This document shows positions 10,201-17,610 of a stretch of DNA of 24,417 bases, one piece after another; the stretch's first letter is position 1; every line of letters starts with the position of its first letter. Below the pieces are notes generated by a model. It was given only the letters and a program-made list of their open reading frames with translations, did no database searches and had not been told where the DNA came from. This stretch comes from a virus. A program made the position numbers and the translations under genes. The DNA lies in IMG/VR virus record IMGVR_UViG_3300047481_001077, positions 1 through 24,417 of that record; one strand, given 5' to 3'.

Positions 10201-12685
10201 ATCCGTCACCAAACGTGGTCACATTCTGCACATATGGAGATTTAGTTCCCACCCAGGCTGAACTATCTCCAGGACCCCATCCGGGATCTAAACTCGCATA
10301 TGCACCTGCGCTGGGTCGTTGTGTGACTTCCAGGGATGACAGACCGATAAGAGATCCTGACAGACCAGTAAATGTCATGTTTCTTAGACCAGTACCATCT
10401 CTCAAGAGGAACATATTCTGTGTCTTATTGACATCGTAATCACTGGCTGCCAAGAAAAAATTGGCTGCTTCTATGGTCTTCCAGTTTCCTACATATCCCG
10501 TGTCGTAGTATAGACTGTCGATGATCCTGTCTAGATCGCTGCTCCATCTTTGAGGCAGGTCTGTTACTGTGGAGTCGGTGTAGACATTTTCCACATATAG
10601 TGTAGTTTCATTTTTAATAAACTCTTTATTGGCCAGTATCTGAGCCCTGGCTGCTAATCTATTCGCATCTCCGGTCAGTGATGCGGATCCCGAAAAAGAA
10701 ACAGGATTCTGGCTTTGTAATCTGCTGACAAATTGGTTGATCAAAGAATCGGTGATCAGCACTTCGTTGTTGGTTGCGGCAGGACCAGAAATGTCTTGTG
10801 GAATGTCGCCGTAAATGGTCGTTCCGGCGGATACATTTTCATCTCCCACGGGTATCGCTTCTATCACATAACCTATGATGCTTTGAATATAGTCAACTGC
10901 CTCTAGAATATAAGTGATATAGGTATTGGACAATACATTATTGGCTGGTCGAACTTCGGTGCTGCGCAGTTCATCTCCTACTATGGCCACAAATGCTGGG
11001 ACACGAATAGGCAATATTTCTTCGTATACTCCGGTTCTCACGAAAATAGTGGCATATCCTGTGATATTTTCAGTGGCATAACGTATAGTGCGCCACGGAT
11101 TCTGTGGGCTGGTTCCGGCTGTGGCAACATCTTCTCCGAACTCTGCTACATAATAAACTTTGTCGCTTGTCTGTAATAGGTTCCAAGACACTTCTCCCGA
11201 ATCAGCGACAGTCAATGTTTTTCCTTGTGTACCTACAGATAAGGCTTTAAATCCTATGGTGCTACCATCGCCGGTATCACCAAACGTGCGAATATCTCCA
11301 ACTTCTTTTAATCTATTGATTCTGTTACCATCTGTGATTTTAGCCCAGTATCTTCCTTGTAAAGTACTACCATCTTCTGGATCATCATCGGGACGATTGC
11401 CGTTGTTTGACAGATGTTTGTCTAGGCAACGATACGAACTGGATACCCAAACGACAGTATCTCCTGCAATATAAATCTGTCCGGAATTCCACACTCCTCT
11501 CCAGCGTATACCTGGTATGACCAGATCCCAATACGTAGAATTAGTGGTGCTACCGTCATTTAGAAAATCCGGATCTTGATTTCTATTATCTAATAAACAG
11601 GCATAGAGATTACCGCCGCGTCGAACTACGTCTCCTAATCGATAGTCGATCAATGCGCTCCATGCGCCCAGCATCCTGCTGCCTTGGAATAAGAGTTGCC
11701 AATTCGTTTGATCTAGAGAGGGAATAGTTCCTGATATCGTTGCTGATGCGAAATAAAGATTTCCACCATAATTGACCACGTCTCCTTGTTGGTACACAGT
11801 AGAAATTTGCCAGTCAGCATCGAATTCTTGTCCCGGAAGATAAATTTCAAAGTATGAAAGATCGATCGTTATCCCCGATTGATGGAACGTAGTAGATTTA
11901 TATAGGTAAGAGCCAAATTTTACAGTATCGTTAACTAGATATAAGGTTCCGGCAGTCCAATCTCCTCGATGGCGTATGCCTTCGTAGATCAAAGACCATT
12001 TGGCTTGATCGTTTTCTAGACCATCGCCTAGGGCGCTTGCAGAAGAATGGCCTACATCGCAACGATAAACCAACCCTCCGTAACGAACTAGATCGTTGGT
12101 TTTATATCTGGTTTCGACAGACCAGTCTCCTTTCCAATCGTCTGCTATGGAAAATATCGTCCAAAATCCGGCTACGGCTTCAAGGCCAGATAAGGCATCG
12201 CCCGATAGATGTGAAGTGTTGCATCGAAATACTCTTCCGCCATATCTCACTATGTCGTTGATTTTGTAGTAGGTTGCGGGCGACCAGTCGATTTTCCAAT
12301 CTTGAGAACTGATTTGTATGGTCCAATTAGCGATCTGGCTAGGAAAATCTTGTTCATTCGATACCGATTCGTGTCCAAGCACACATACATAGACGACGCC
12401 ACCGAGTTTAACGATGTCTCCGATGTTGTAATAGGTATTAGGTTGCCAATTTCCTAACCAACTGACGCCGTCTGCCATTAACTCCCACTTAGGCACCAAC
12501 AATGGCGGCACATCATTATTGAAAAAATTTAGATCGCTGTAGAAATTTTGATTAGCTATATGGGTTTCTACGCTGACATAGACTTTTCCGCCATAACTAA
12601 CGACATCGTCAGGGTTGTATCGACCAAATGCCGACCATTCTCCTCGCCATGTATATCTAAATCTTCCTAACTTAAATTCTGCCAT
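7229..12685 (-). CDS. Giant modular virion adhesin/fibre-like protein B (1818 aa)
   Basis: Complete paralogue of protein A with the same MAEFKLGR start. AGAGGA overlaps the end of the preceding gene, whose stop is 4 bases upstream, suggesting coupled translation. Visible parts in order: eight CBM5/12-like W...Y...GD.V.YGG..Y modules (residues 1 to about 448); a beta-helix-like section (YYVAEFGED near 507, PIRVP near 555); one degenerate helical repeat at Trp714 (WSSDLDRIIDSLYYD); more beta-helix (VQNVTTFGDG near 815); an inserted beta domain near 1064-1138; six or seven Asp-box blades (about 1172-1465); and a C-terminal module with FYTSTDQDGNFRVGELF near 1672 and ATQRAIKAYL. I recognise the last module from fibre-like proteins of aquatic T4-like phages. 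It is probably a virion surface or tail-fibre protein; its exact location on the particle is unknown. Confidence 0.92.
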   Translation of the reverse strand: MAEFKLGRFRYTWRGEWSAFGRYNPDDVVSYGGKVYVSVETHIANQNFYSDLNFFNNDVPPLLVPKWELMADGVSWLGNWQPNTYYNIGDIVKLGGVVYVCVLGHESVSNEQDFPSQIANWTIQISSQDWKIDWSPATYYKINDIVRYGGRVFRCNTSHLSGDALSGLEAVAGFWTIFSIADDWKGDWSVETRYKTNDLVRYGGLVYRCDVGHSSASALGDGLENDQAKWSLIYEGIRHRGDWTAGTLYLVNDTVKFGSYLYKSTTFHQSGITIDLSYFEIYLPGQEFDADWQISTVYQQGDVVNYGGNLYFASATISGTIPSLDQTNWQLLFQGSRMLGAWSALIDYRLGDVVRRGGNLYACLLDNRNQDPDFLNDGSTTNSTYWDLVIPGIRWRGVWNSGQIYIAGDTVVWVSSSYRCLDKHLSNNGNRPDDDPEDGSTLQGRYWAKITDGNRINRLKEVGDIRTFGDTGDGSTIGFKALSVGTQGKTLTVADSGEVSWNLLQTSDKVYYVAEFGEDVATAGTSPQNPWRTIRYATENITGYATIFVRTGVYEEILPIRVPAFVAIVGDELRSTEVRPANNVLSNTYITYILEAVDYIQSIIGYVIEAIPVGDENVSAGTTIYGDIPQDISGPAATNNEVLITDSLINQFVSRLQSQNPVSFSGSASLTGDANRLAARAQILANKEFIKNETTLYVENVYTDSTVTDLPQRWSSDLDRIIDSLYYDTGYVGNWKTIEAANFFLAASDYDVNKTQNMFLLRDGTGLRNMTFTGLSGSLIGLSSLEVTQRPSAGAYASLDPGWGPGDSSAWVGTKSPYVQNVTTFGDGCVGLKIDGDLHSGGNQTIVANDFTQILSDGIGVWANGTGRSEVVSVFTYYNHIGYLCTNGGKIRGTNGNCSYGQFGAVSDGFNTTEIPITASVNNRYYDAAVYQVLCTADNKLLKFFYSNAGVEYTTVSGTITGSGSGHEVVFDELRNGGVYEVRIADPGDSSAAGGSGYVFATNASQGGDQTRIQLAGSDENLASNYRQMRLVIGRGTGTGQYGYIAEYDFVGKYAYIGLEYQPQVTVTTSSSTGNLLTTSSTAHLSLNDPVIFVGTKFGNIQDFTVYYIKTLPSSTQFTVSDTPGGTTFNLINGSGTMTLHIIGWHHFVEGTAIASVLDNTSNYFIEPRINFSSPGFSAASMTLPANRQWTSIAAGPINIVAVSLDSNIAVYSGNNGTNWNNGTLPSTALWTKIKYVGGRFMAFASGGQAAVSTTGTSWSSMTMPSTAEWRDVTYGEGKWVAVAAGGTKAAYSTDGSSWIAATLPEGADWNSIEYGKGKFVTTALSDSSTGVAVAYSDNGITWTAGTIPQGSYSLAYGNNRFVALSGGYAGATEVSISFDGVTWTESTIASADWRAIKYAGGIFVAVANGSANMAISIDGKRWTYQSMGTSAEYCDVTYSTLASPGRFIAIAGLVANSTVGMLVSTGRTTEARIVVVSGRISAINVWEPGSGYTSAPVVTVNDPNNSSEVATVVRIGSGVIAGPTIIDGGAGFETTSTRVSITGDGYRDQYQIGTELVVNALTRLPGPGDNVTISGIDDYIYKLLTATVLSGSLGNYTARLTIAKDLGRDESPEHGTAVEIRQLYSQVRLTGHDLLDIGLGNFIETNYPDTLNPNGTVVAPENEVVERGGGRVFYTSTDQDGNFRVGELFAVEQATGTVTLNAQFFELEGLEELRLGGVTVGGSGVVIREFSTDPTFTADSNNIIATQRAIKAYLNSRVSGGGADAITGQLTAGIVQIGPDSLGTTTGDELIFENKVNFRGGVDGTFLSQVYFLSCSA
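8290..9175 (-). repeat. Asp-box propeller blade repeats of protein B
   Basis: Six clear Asp-box cores (for example AYSTDGSSW, AYSDNGITW, SISFDGVTW) alternate with F-V-A-L/V strands. A seventh degenerate unit lies nearest the C-terminal side. Six or seven blades would fit one closed propeller, unlike the roughly 12 in protein A. Confidence 0.7.
11340..12665 (-). repeat. Eight carbohydrate-binding-like modules of protein B
   Basis: Eight units with the same W...Y...D.V.YGG..Y pattern as in protein A. They are more diverged from one another and I saw no long identical DNA stretches among them. The last unit (WNSGQIYIAGDTVVW) has lost the GG turn. Confidence 0.65.
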
Positions 12686-12689
12686 TTAA

Positions 12690-13061
12690 TTAATCCTCTG
12701 AATCAAGATTGTTGTAGGTATGCCCATTATTAATTCTAACGACTAGGTCACCATCACTGTCTATGAAATAAAATATAGCTCGGTCGTCCCAGCGATATTG
12801 CTGTATTCTTAGATTTTCAAATACTGGATTATGATTGACATCTATGCCTTCAAAAAAATCAACACCAACTTCAAAATCTGTATAATTACCAGATTCTTCT
12901 CCCGGATCATTTAACTGTATGGTCTCCGAATCTTTCATCTGATCGCTACGGACGAGAAATATGCTACCGTATTCGTTTTTGCGTAGACCGTAGAAAAATC
13001 TAGGTGTATCGCCTAGCCTCGTTTGAGGATCTGTACCTAGGTAATAATTATTATTGGCCAT
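12690..13061 (-). CDS. Small probable virion protein, unknown function (123 aa)
   Basis: Begins MANNNYYLGTDPQTRLGDTPRF at an ATG preceded by AAGGA, 9 bases after the upstream stop. The protein is acidic and rich in aromatic residues and Asn/Asp (for example QQYRWDDRAIFYFIDSDGD), with no signal peptide or membrane segment. Its stop is 4 bases before the start of giant protein B, whose ribosome-binding site lies inside this gene, so the two are probably translated together. A structural or fibre-accessory role is inferred from position. I do not recognise a named family. Confidence 0.85.
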   Translation of the reverse strand: MANNNYYLGTDPQTRLGDTPRFFYGLRKNEYGSIFLVRSDQMKDSETIQLNDPGEESGNYTDFEVGVDFFEGIDVNHNPVFENLRIQQYRWDDRAIFYFIDSDGDLVVRINNGHTYNNLDSED

Positions 13062-13070
13062 TTTTTTTCC

Positions 13071-13403
13071 TTATGACAGTTCTACGTAACTGATCACAGC
13101 ACTCACACTATCTTCGAGATCGCTGACTATTTTTATACCGTTGTTTTGAGGCAATATTAGTTTTTCGCCGTTGGTAATGATTTTTACTGCGGCATTGGGA
13201 GAGATCGTTAGACCTTTGATATACACCGTATCTACGCTGTCCGCTCCTGTGACATAAACATCAACACTCACTGTGTCATATTCTGTGGTGTTGGCAATGT
13301 TACAACCTATTACTGTAGCAGTAAATCCTCCTGGTACGGTTAACACATCTACAGGTCCAGTTCCTATGCTGCTTCTTGAGGCTTGTTTAAATGTAGTAGG
13401 CAT
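13071..13403 (-). CDS. Beta-sandwich-like small virion protein (110 aa)
   Basis: A Thr/Val-rich sequence of alternating hydrophobic strands with no Cys-rich, membrane or signal features. It aligns by eye with the 119-residue protein at 16219-16578: a CN-x-x-N/G-T segment, then a strand pair (VDVYVTGAD / LTVNLVRFG), then K-x-L-T-I/V-x-x-x-x-x-V, then EK-L/I-I-L. The two are therefore probably paralogues. It starts 7 bases after the upstream stop, with a weak GGGATGA Shine-Dalgarno. It is probably a small decoration or fibre-associated protein, by context only. Confidence 0.82.
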   Translation of the reverse strand: MPTTFKQASRSSIGTGPVDVLTVPGGFTATVIGCNIANTTEYDTVSVDVYVTGADSVDTVYIKGLTISPNAAVKIITNGEKLILPQNNGIKIVSDLEDSVSAVISYVELS

Positions 13404-13410
13404 CTCTAAA

Positions 13411-14463
13411 TCATCCCAATGTTAGTGCGAATTTCGCTGCGATTTCGTTGGCTGTGGCTTCTGACACAGCACCTATGGTACCCGCTGGGCTTACCCAAGC
13501 AATACCATCCCATATTTCTAGTGCTTTCGAATCGGTATTATATCTGGTCATACCTTCGACAGCGTAGGCAGTAGGGCGCTGGCCGGTCGTACCCACTGGA
13601 GGTATAAATGCGTTAGTTCCGGAAATCTTAAAAAAGCCGGTTCCAGTTTGATCTATCTGTGTTATGCTATCGCTGACATAATTCTGTATGGTATTGCCTC
13701 GGATCCTAAAGTTTCCGATGACCACATATCCAGTACCGTTAGCATCCAAGATGATATCTTGATTAGTAGTAGAAGTTATGACATTATCATACAGTATCAA
13801 ATTACCTATGTCGAATTGTGCTAGACTTAATGTGCTGCCAAATACTCCTTGAGCGTATATGTTTCTCCAACGATAGGTAGCAGATCCTAGATCATAAGCA
13901 TTATCAATTTCTGGAACTAGATCGCTGCTGATGCTGGCATTGATAGTGACAGTATCTGTGATGCTGTCACCAATGATGAGATTTCCGCCGATAGCAATGT
14001 TGCCTGTGGCTGTTATGTTTCCGTTTACGTTAAGATTACCCGTGATATCTGTTCTTGATAAGATATCGACTTTGCCTGTGCCGTTGGCACGCAGTTCTAG
14101 ATTAGCGTTTGATGCTGTGGTAGAAATAGTGTTGCCGTGAAATTCTAGATCATTGACCACTAATCTGCTATGGTACGCTGTGGCTTCGCCACCTGATGCT
14201 GTAAAATTGATTATTGGAAGATCGCTGGAAATCGTGTTTCCTGTGATCGTGATATTACCGATATCTAATTGATTAGTTACTTCGAGATCTGTGGTACGTG
14301 CAGTACCAACTATGTCTAATTCGTATTGTGGTGCAGCCGTATTGATACCGATGCGAGAATTATTAACATCGAGATATAAGAGGTCAGTCTCAAATGCTAG
14401 ATCTACGCCATCTCTGACGAGGTTAGCCTTTAAGAGCGGACCGGAAATGCGACCAATAGCCAT
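13411..14463 (-). CDS. Repetitive fibre-like virion protein (350 aa), paralogue of the next upstream gene
   Basis: Starts MAIGRISGPLLKANLVRDGV at an ATG with a strong GAGGAG about 6 bases upstream. The N-terminus (GRISG-x-LL-x-ANL-x-R-x-GVDL-x-F, then DLLY-x-DVNN) matches the 364-residue protein at 14586-15680. The middle is made of short beta repeats (NITITGNTI, GNLNVNGNITATGNI) typical of elongated phage fibres. Residues 291-326 carry a QRP...G..RYNT...LE.WDG..W motif seen in fibre C-termini, followed by a 24-residue tail ending FALTLG that is shared with the paralogue. A dedicated leader with a late-promoter box precedes it. It is probably a tail-fibre or decoration protein; its receptor is unknown. 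Confidence 0.88.
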   Translation of the reverse strand: MAIGRISGPLLKANLVRDGVDLAFETDLLYLDVNNSRIGINTAAPQYELDIVGTARTTDLEVTNQLDIGNITITGNTISSDLPIINFTASGGEATAYHSRLVVNDLEFHGNTISTTASNANLELRANGTGKVDILSRTDITGNLNVNGNITATGNIAIGGNLIIGDSITDTVTINASISSDLVPEIDNAYDLGSATYRWRNIYAQGVFGSTLSLAQFDIGNLILYDNVITSTTNQDIILDANGTGYVVIGNFRIRGNTIQNYVSDSITQIDQTGTGFFKISGTNAFIPPVGTTGQRPTAYAVEGMTRYNTDSKALEIWDGIAWVSPAGTIGAVSEATANEIAAKFALTLG

Positions 14464-14480
14464 CAGCTCTCCTCAATACA

Positions 14481-14493
14481 CCGTGTTTCACGG
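14481..14493 (-). promoter_or_regulatory. Short hairpin in the 5' leader of the 350-aa fibre gene
   Basis: CCGTG-AAA-CACGG forms a 5-bp stem with a 3-base loop just upstream of the GAGGAG ribosome-binding site of the gene starting at 14463. A second weaker stem (GCGGG...CCCGC) lies further upstream in the same 122-bp gap. These may affect translation or stability of the late transcript; there is no functional evidence. Confidence 0.4.
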
Positions 14494-14565
14494 ATAACCA
14501 CCTTACATTGCGGGTTTACCACAGTTGAATTCCCGCTTCAGTTGGTCACTGACAGCGATTAGTAG

Positions 14566-14573
14566 TATTTATA
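14566..14573 (-). promoter_or_regulatory. T4-type late promoter box (perfect TATAAATA)
   Basis: The minus strand reads TATAAATA, the full T4 late-promoter core recognised in T4 by gp55-containing RNA polymerase. It sits in the largest intergenic gap of the window (14464-14585), about 100 bases before the ATG at 14463, so a transcript from here would have a long leader. No other perfect match was found at a gene boundary. Confidence 0.65.
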
Positions 14574-14585
14574 CAGATTGGAGAT

Positions 14586-15680
14586 TTAACCAAAGATGAG
14601 AGTATAACGGCGGCTGAGTTCTTCCATGAATGCGGGCGTGACTACCGCTCCACCGCCAGTGGATATTTGCCAAACTGTTCCATCAAAACATTCTAGATAA
14701 CCTTCTTGGTTGTTCCATCGAGTTTCTCCGATTTCTACGCCGACACGTTGGCTGTTATCGCCAGCGGGTATTCGCACAGCATTGGTATCTGTGATCCTAA
14801 GATAGCCGTTGCCTGTATGGCTTATGACGAGATTCTGAGACAGAGAGGTATTATTGATTATATTATCTTCTATGTCTAGATTTTCTAAATGATATATTCC
14901 CGTGTCTGGAGATATCAAAAGATCTTCATTGCTCTGTATGGTAGTGATAGTGTTTCCTGAAGCGGCAGTCTGCCCGCTGATTTCTAAGGTAGTAGTGGCT
15001 AGTTGATCTGTTATTATGCCGGCGATCCATATCTGTGACCAGCGTTTTAAGGGAGAACCCAGATCGTAGGTATCAGTGGAGTTTGATACTAATCCCTGTT
15101 GGAAATCCGGATTCACCGTAACTGTGTCTAATGGACTATCGCCGATAAAAAATTGTCCGTTTAATTGTATGTCGCCTGTGGCAGCGATATCGCCATTTAC
15201 CTCTAGGTTACCTAGGATATCTGTAGAATTCTGTATGTCTATCTTTCCTGTGCCTGCGGCATCTAGTTCTAGATTTTGGTTAGTCGTAGTTACCTGCAGA
15301 TAATTGGTCTCTAACTCGAAATCTGTGGTCAATACTCTAGCATACTGCACATATGCATCGGCCCCTGTAGGAACTATGTTGATAGGACCAACCACTGAAG
15401 AAAAAATACCGTTGGTACCTATGACTACATTGTCTATGATGGCGTCTGTGCCTGTGACTAAAACATCGTTGCTGACTCTGCTGTATCCTGTTATTTCTAG
15501 ATCAGTAGTAGGGGGATTGGATTTAATACCAACCCGCATGTTGTTCACATCGATATATAGGAGATCGGTATCTGTAGCGCCTGCTCTAAATGTTAGATCG
15601 ACACCATTCCTTTCTAGATTAGCGGTCAGTAATTTACCACTGATCCTACCAAGCTGTGCTAGATAAGGATTTTCGCTCAT
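14586..15680 (-). CDS. Repetitive fibre-like virion protein (364 aa)
   Basis: Starts MSENPYLAQLGRISGKLLTA at an ATG with AAGGA upstream, 8 bases after the preceding stop. From residue 11 it matches the 350-residue protein at 13411-14463 over the GRISG / GVDL / DLLYIDVNN block, the central beta repeats (LEVNGDIAATGDIQLNG) and the C-terminal G-E-T-R-W-N-N...LECFDGTVW motif (about 307-340). Both end with a short helix and R/F-Y/A-L-T-L/I-x-F/L-G. The N-terminus is about ten residues longer than in its paralogue. This looks like a tandem duplication of an elongated virion fibre or decoration protein. Confidence 0.88.
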   Translation of the reverse strand: MSENPYLAQLGRISGKLLTANLERNGVDLTFRAGATDTDLLYIDVNNMRVGIKSNPPTTDLEITGYSRVSNDVLVTGTDAIIDNVVIGTNGIFSSVVGPINIVPTGADAYVQYARVLTTDFELETNYLQVTTTNQNLELDAAGTGKIDIQNSTDILGNLEVNGDIAATGDIQLNGQFFIGDSPLDTVTVNPDFQQGLVSNSTDTYDLGSPLKRWSQIWIAGIITDQLATTTLEISGQTAASGNTITTIQSNEDLLISPDTGIYHLENLDIEDNIINNTSLSQNLVISHTGNGYLRITDTNAVRIPAGDNSQRVGVEIGETRWNNQEGYLECFDGTVWQISTGGGAVVTPAFMEELSRRYTLIFG

Positions 15681-15688
15681 ACTTTTCC

Positions 15689-16222
15689 TTAATTGGCAAA
15701 GCCAAAATATATGGTAATCAGTTTATCTAGAGGCACCGGGCTGGTAAACACTATGTGAGTATTTCCTGATCCTAGATAATTGTCTACGAGATTGAAGTTA
15801 GTATCTGAAATTTGGAACACGTTTTCTACCAGCACGAGAATATTGTTTTCAGAACTAGGAATCTGGCTTAGCGGTCCGAATGTAGTATCTACGTCGTTTC
15901 CTGGACCTAAGGTTTGCTTGGTGATGCTGGTGGCGCCGGGGGCCCTCACCACTTCCCAGACATTGTCGATATAGGCTTCTAGGCTGTTAGTAGTAGTATT
16001 GTATCTGATGTATCCATTAGCACCAGCAGGAGTCCTTATGCCCGATCCTGTGATTTCCGGTCGTTGTGCTGTTGTGCCTTTTGGTAACCGAAGACCGCCT
16101 GTGAGATCTATGATAGCGCGACCACCGTCCTGCGTATGGCCGAGCGGCCTGGTATCAAAAGCGATAAAACTGTTATCGCTAGGACTATATTTGCTAAGTG
16201 TTTTTTGTTTGAGAAATCTCAT
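15689..16222 (-). CDS. Fibre-tip-like virion protein (177 aa)
   Basis: The start ATG overlaps the upstream gene's TGA stop in ATGA (4-base overlap), so translation is probably coupled. Residues about 49-92 contain GTTAQRPEITGSG...GYIRYNTTTNSLEAYIDNVW, the same RYN...LE.y.d..W motif that ends the two larger fibre-like proteins. The last 80 residues are beta-rich (NILVLVENVFQI, LITIYFGFAN) and have no counterpart in them. No membrane or signal segment is present. It is probably a short fibre or decoration protein, by motif sharing and context. Confidence 0.85.
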   Translation of the reverse strand: MRFLKQKTLSKYSPSDNSFIAFDTRPLGHTQDGGRAIIDLTGGLRLPKGTTAQRPEITGSGIRTPAGANGYIRYNTTTNSLEAYIDNVWEVVRAPGATSITKQTLGPGNDVDTTFGPLSQIPSSENNILVLVENVFQISDTNFNLVDNYLGSGNTHIVFTSPVPLDKLITIYFGFAN

Positions 16223-16578
16223 ACTGCTAATGAACTCACCGTTATGCTTAGTAAATTGCCTGTCGATGCTGTGGCTCGGATCTGATCGCTCGAATCAAGA
16301 ATAATCTTTTCGTCAGAGAAAAATACAGTTTCGCCAGCAGGTACTGTGAGATTTTTTACGATAGTATTAGTGTCACTGCTGACCTGTCCAAATCTAACGA
16401 GGTTAACTGTTAGTGTGCAGTTGTTGACGGTTTCATCAGTGGCACTAGGAGTACCTGTATTGCAGACTATTATATTTGTCACTGCTGTAGTTTGTCCTGT
16501 TCCTCCGCTGTCGCCGGTAGTGGTCGCGCGAAATACTTCTGTGTCGCCAGTGGTAGTTAATTTTGTGCTCGTTATCAT
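16219..16578 (-). CDS. Beta-sandwich-like small virion protein (119 aa)
   Basis: A Thr-, Ser- and Val-rich protein starting MITSTKLTTTGDTEVFRATT, with AAGAGA upstream and the start 9 bases after the preceding stop. It is predicted to be all beta. It aligns by eye with the 110-residue protein at 13071-13403 (VCNTG, CTLTVNLVRFG, IVKNLTVPAGETV, EKIILDSSDQI). Its stop overlaps the start of the 177-residue gene. It is probably a small particle or fibre-associated protein. I recognise no enzymatic motif. Confidence 0.82.
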   Translation of the reverse strand: MITSTKLTTTGDTEVFRATTTGDSGGTGQTTAVTNIIVCNTGTPSATDETVNNCTLTVNLVRFGQVSSDTNTIVKNLTVPAGETVFFSDEKIILDSSDQIRATASTGNLLSITVSSLAV

Positions 16579-16587
16579 ATCTGTCTC

Positions 16588-17598
16588 TTAGAATATCATA
16601 CTGTATAGCAGAGCTCTGTTTTTGCCTACTAACTCATCATTTTTCGTAGGATTATTAAAAAATATCCCAGTGGTGCCTCCGCCAACAGTTCCGGCATATA
16701 CAATGGTAGTGTTAGGTATGGCGCCAGGTGTTAATCCGTGATTGTCTAATTGCAGTGCATAGGTAATTTCAACTCTTCCAGTATCGCTGGTTTCTAATTT
16801 TAAATTAGCGCCACTGTTGACCGTTTGTATGACGGCAGCATCCGGTGTCAATCCCGTTAGAGGATTGGTAGGATCTTCTGTGAAAAATTGCAGTCCTGCA
16901 AATTTAATCTGATTTTTGAAATATTCTGCAACTATGAGATCATCGACTACTACAGATACCTGGCTTTGACTAGGTTGTACACCGTATGGTCCGATAGGAA
17001 ACAGCCCTGGGTCCAAAGGTTGTCCTGTATCAAAAGCAGAAACACGAGTATCACCTCTTAATACCTGGAAGGTAGGATTGGTCTGGATCGCATCGTCTAC
17101 ATATTTTTTATTAGGGACATCATCGTCGTCGACGACATTTAATTCGTAATTCAACGCACCTTTGACTGAAACTACTCCCGCTCCTGTACCTATGAGAGTA
17201 AGATCTCCGGCTCTTCCAGTTGTCGGATTTACTGTATCTGAATTTGTTAACAGTTGCGTTAATCTAACCTTGCTGGAACCGTAACCGTTACCAACTTTAA
17301 AATTCCAAGTATCGTCGGATTCTTGCCACAGTAGATAGGCATTATCTAATGTACCTCGATCTACTTCAAGACCACTGGCGCCTTCTGTGACTCCTGCTCC
17401 GGTTTCTCCAAAATTAAGTGTGATGATATTATCTTGTACCTGTAGATTTTCTGCAGATACTGTCAGAGTATCACCTTCGACCACTAGGTCACCAGTGATA
17501 CGCACTTCTCCGATACCTGGACCAGTGTCAAACTTTATCTTACCGCCTTCTGCGGTTTTGATGTTATAGTCGCCGTTGACTTGGATGAACTGACCCAT
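16588..17598 (-). CDS. Virion structural / fibre-like protein (336 aa)
   Basis: Starts MGQFIQVNGDYNIKTAEGGK at an ATG with AGG in range, 12 bases after the preceding stop. Residues about 31-62 (VRITGDLVVEGDTLTVSAENLQVQDNIITLN) are a strand-turn pattern familiar from fibre-like virion proteins of aquatic T4-like phages. The segment DDDDVPNKKYVDDAI (about 157-171) resembles the V-x-T-x-x-Y-V-D/N-x-A-I helix-turn used at fibre domain borders. The rest is beta-rich and Gly/Thr-rich, with no transmembrane segment. It is probably a long-fibre or baseplate-associated protein, inferred from pattern and position. Confidence 0.85.
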   Translation of the reverse strand: MGQFIQVNGDYNIKTAEGGKIKFDTGPGIGEVRITGDLVVEGDTLTVSAENLQVQDNIITLNFGETGAGVTEGASGLEVDRGTLDNAYLLWQESDDTWNFKVGNGYGSSKVRLTQLLTNSDTVNPTTGRAGDLTLIGTGAGVVSVKGALNYELNVVDDDDVPNKKYVDDAIQTNPTFQVLRGDTRVSAFDTGQPLDPGLFPIGPYGVQPSQSQVSVVVDDLIVAEYFKNQIKFAGLQFFTEDPTNPLTGLTPDAAVIQTVNSGANLKLETSDTGRVEITYALQLDNHGLTPGAIPNTTIVYAGTVGGGTTGIFFNNPTKNDELVGKNRALLYSMIF

Positions 17599-17610
17599 GA
17601 CGTTTACCTA

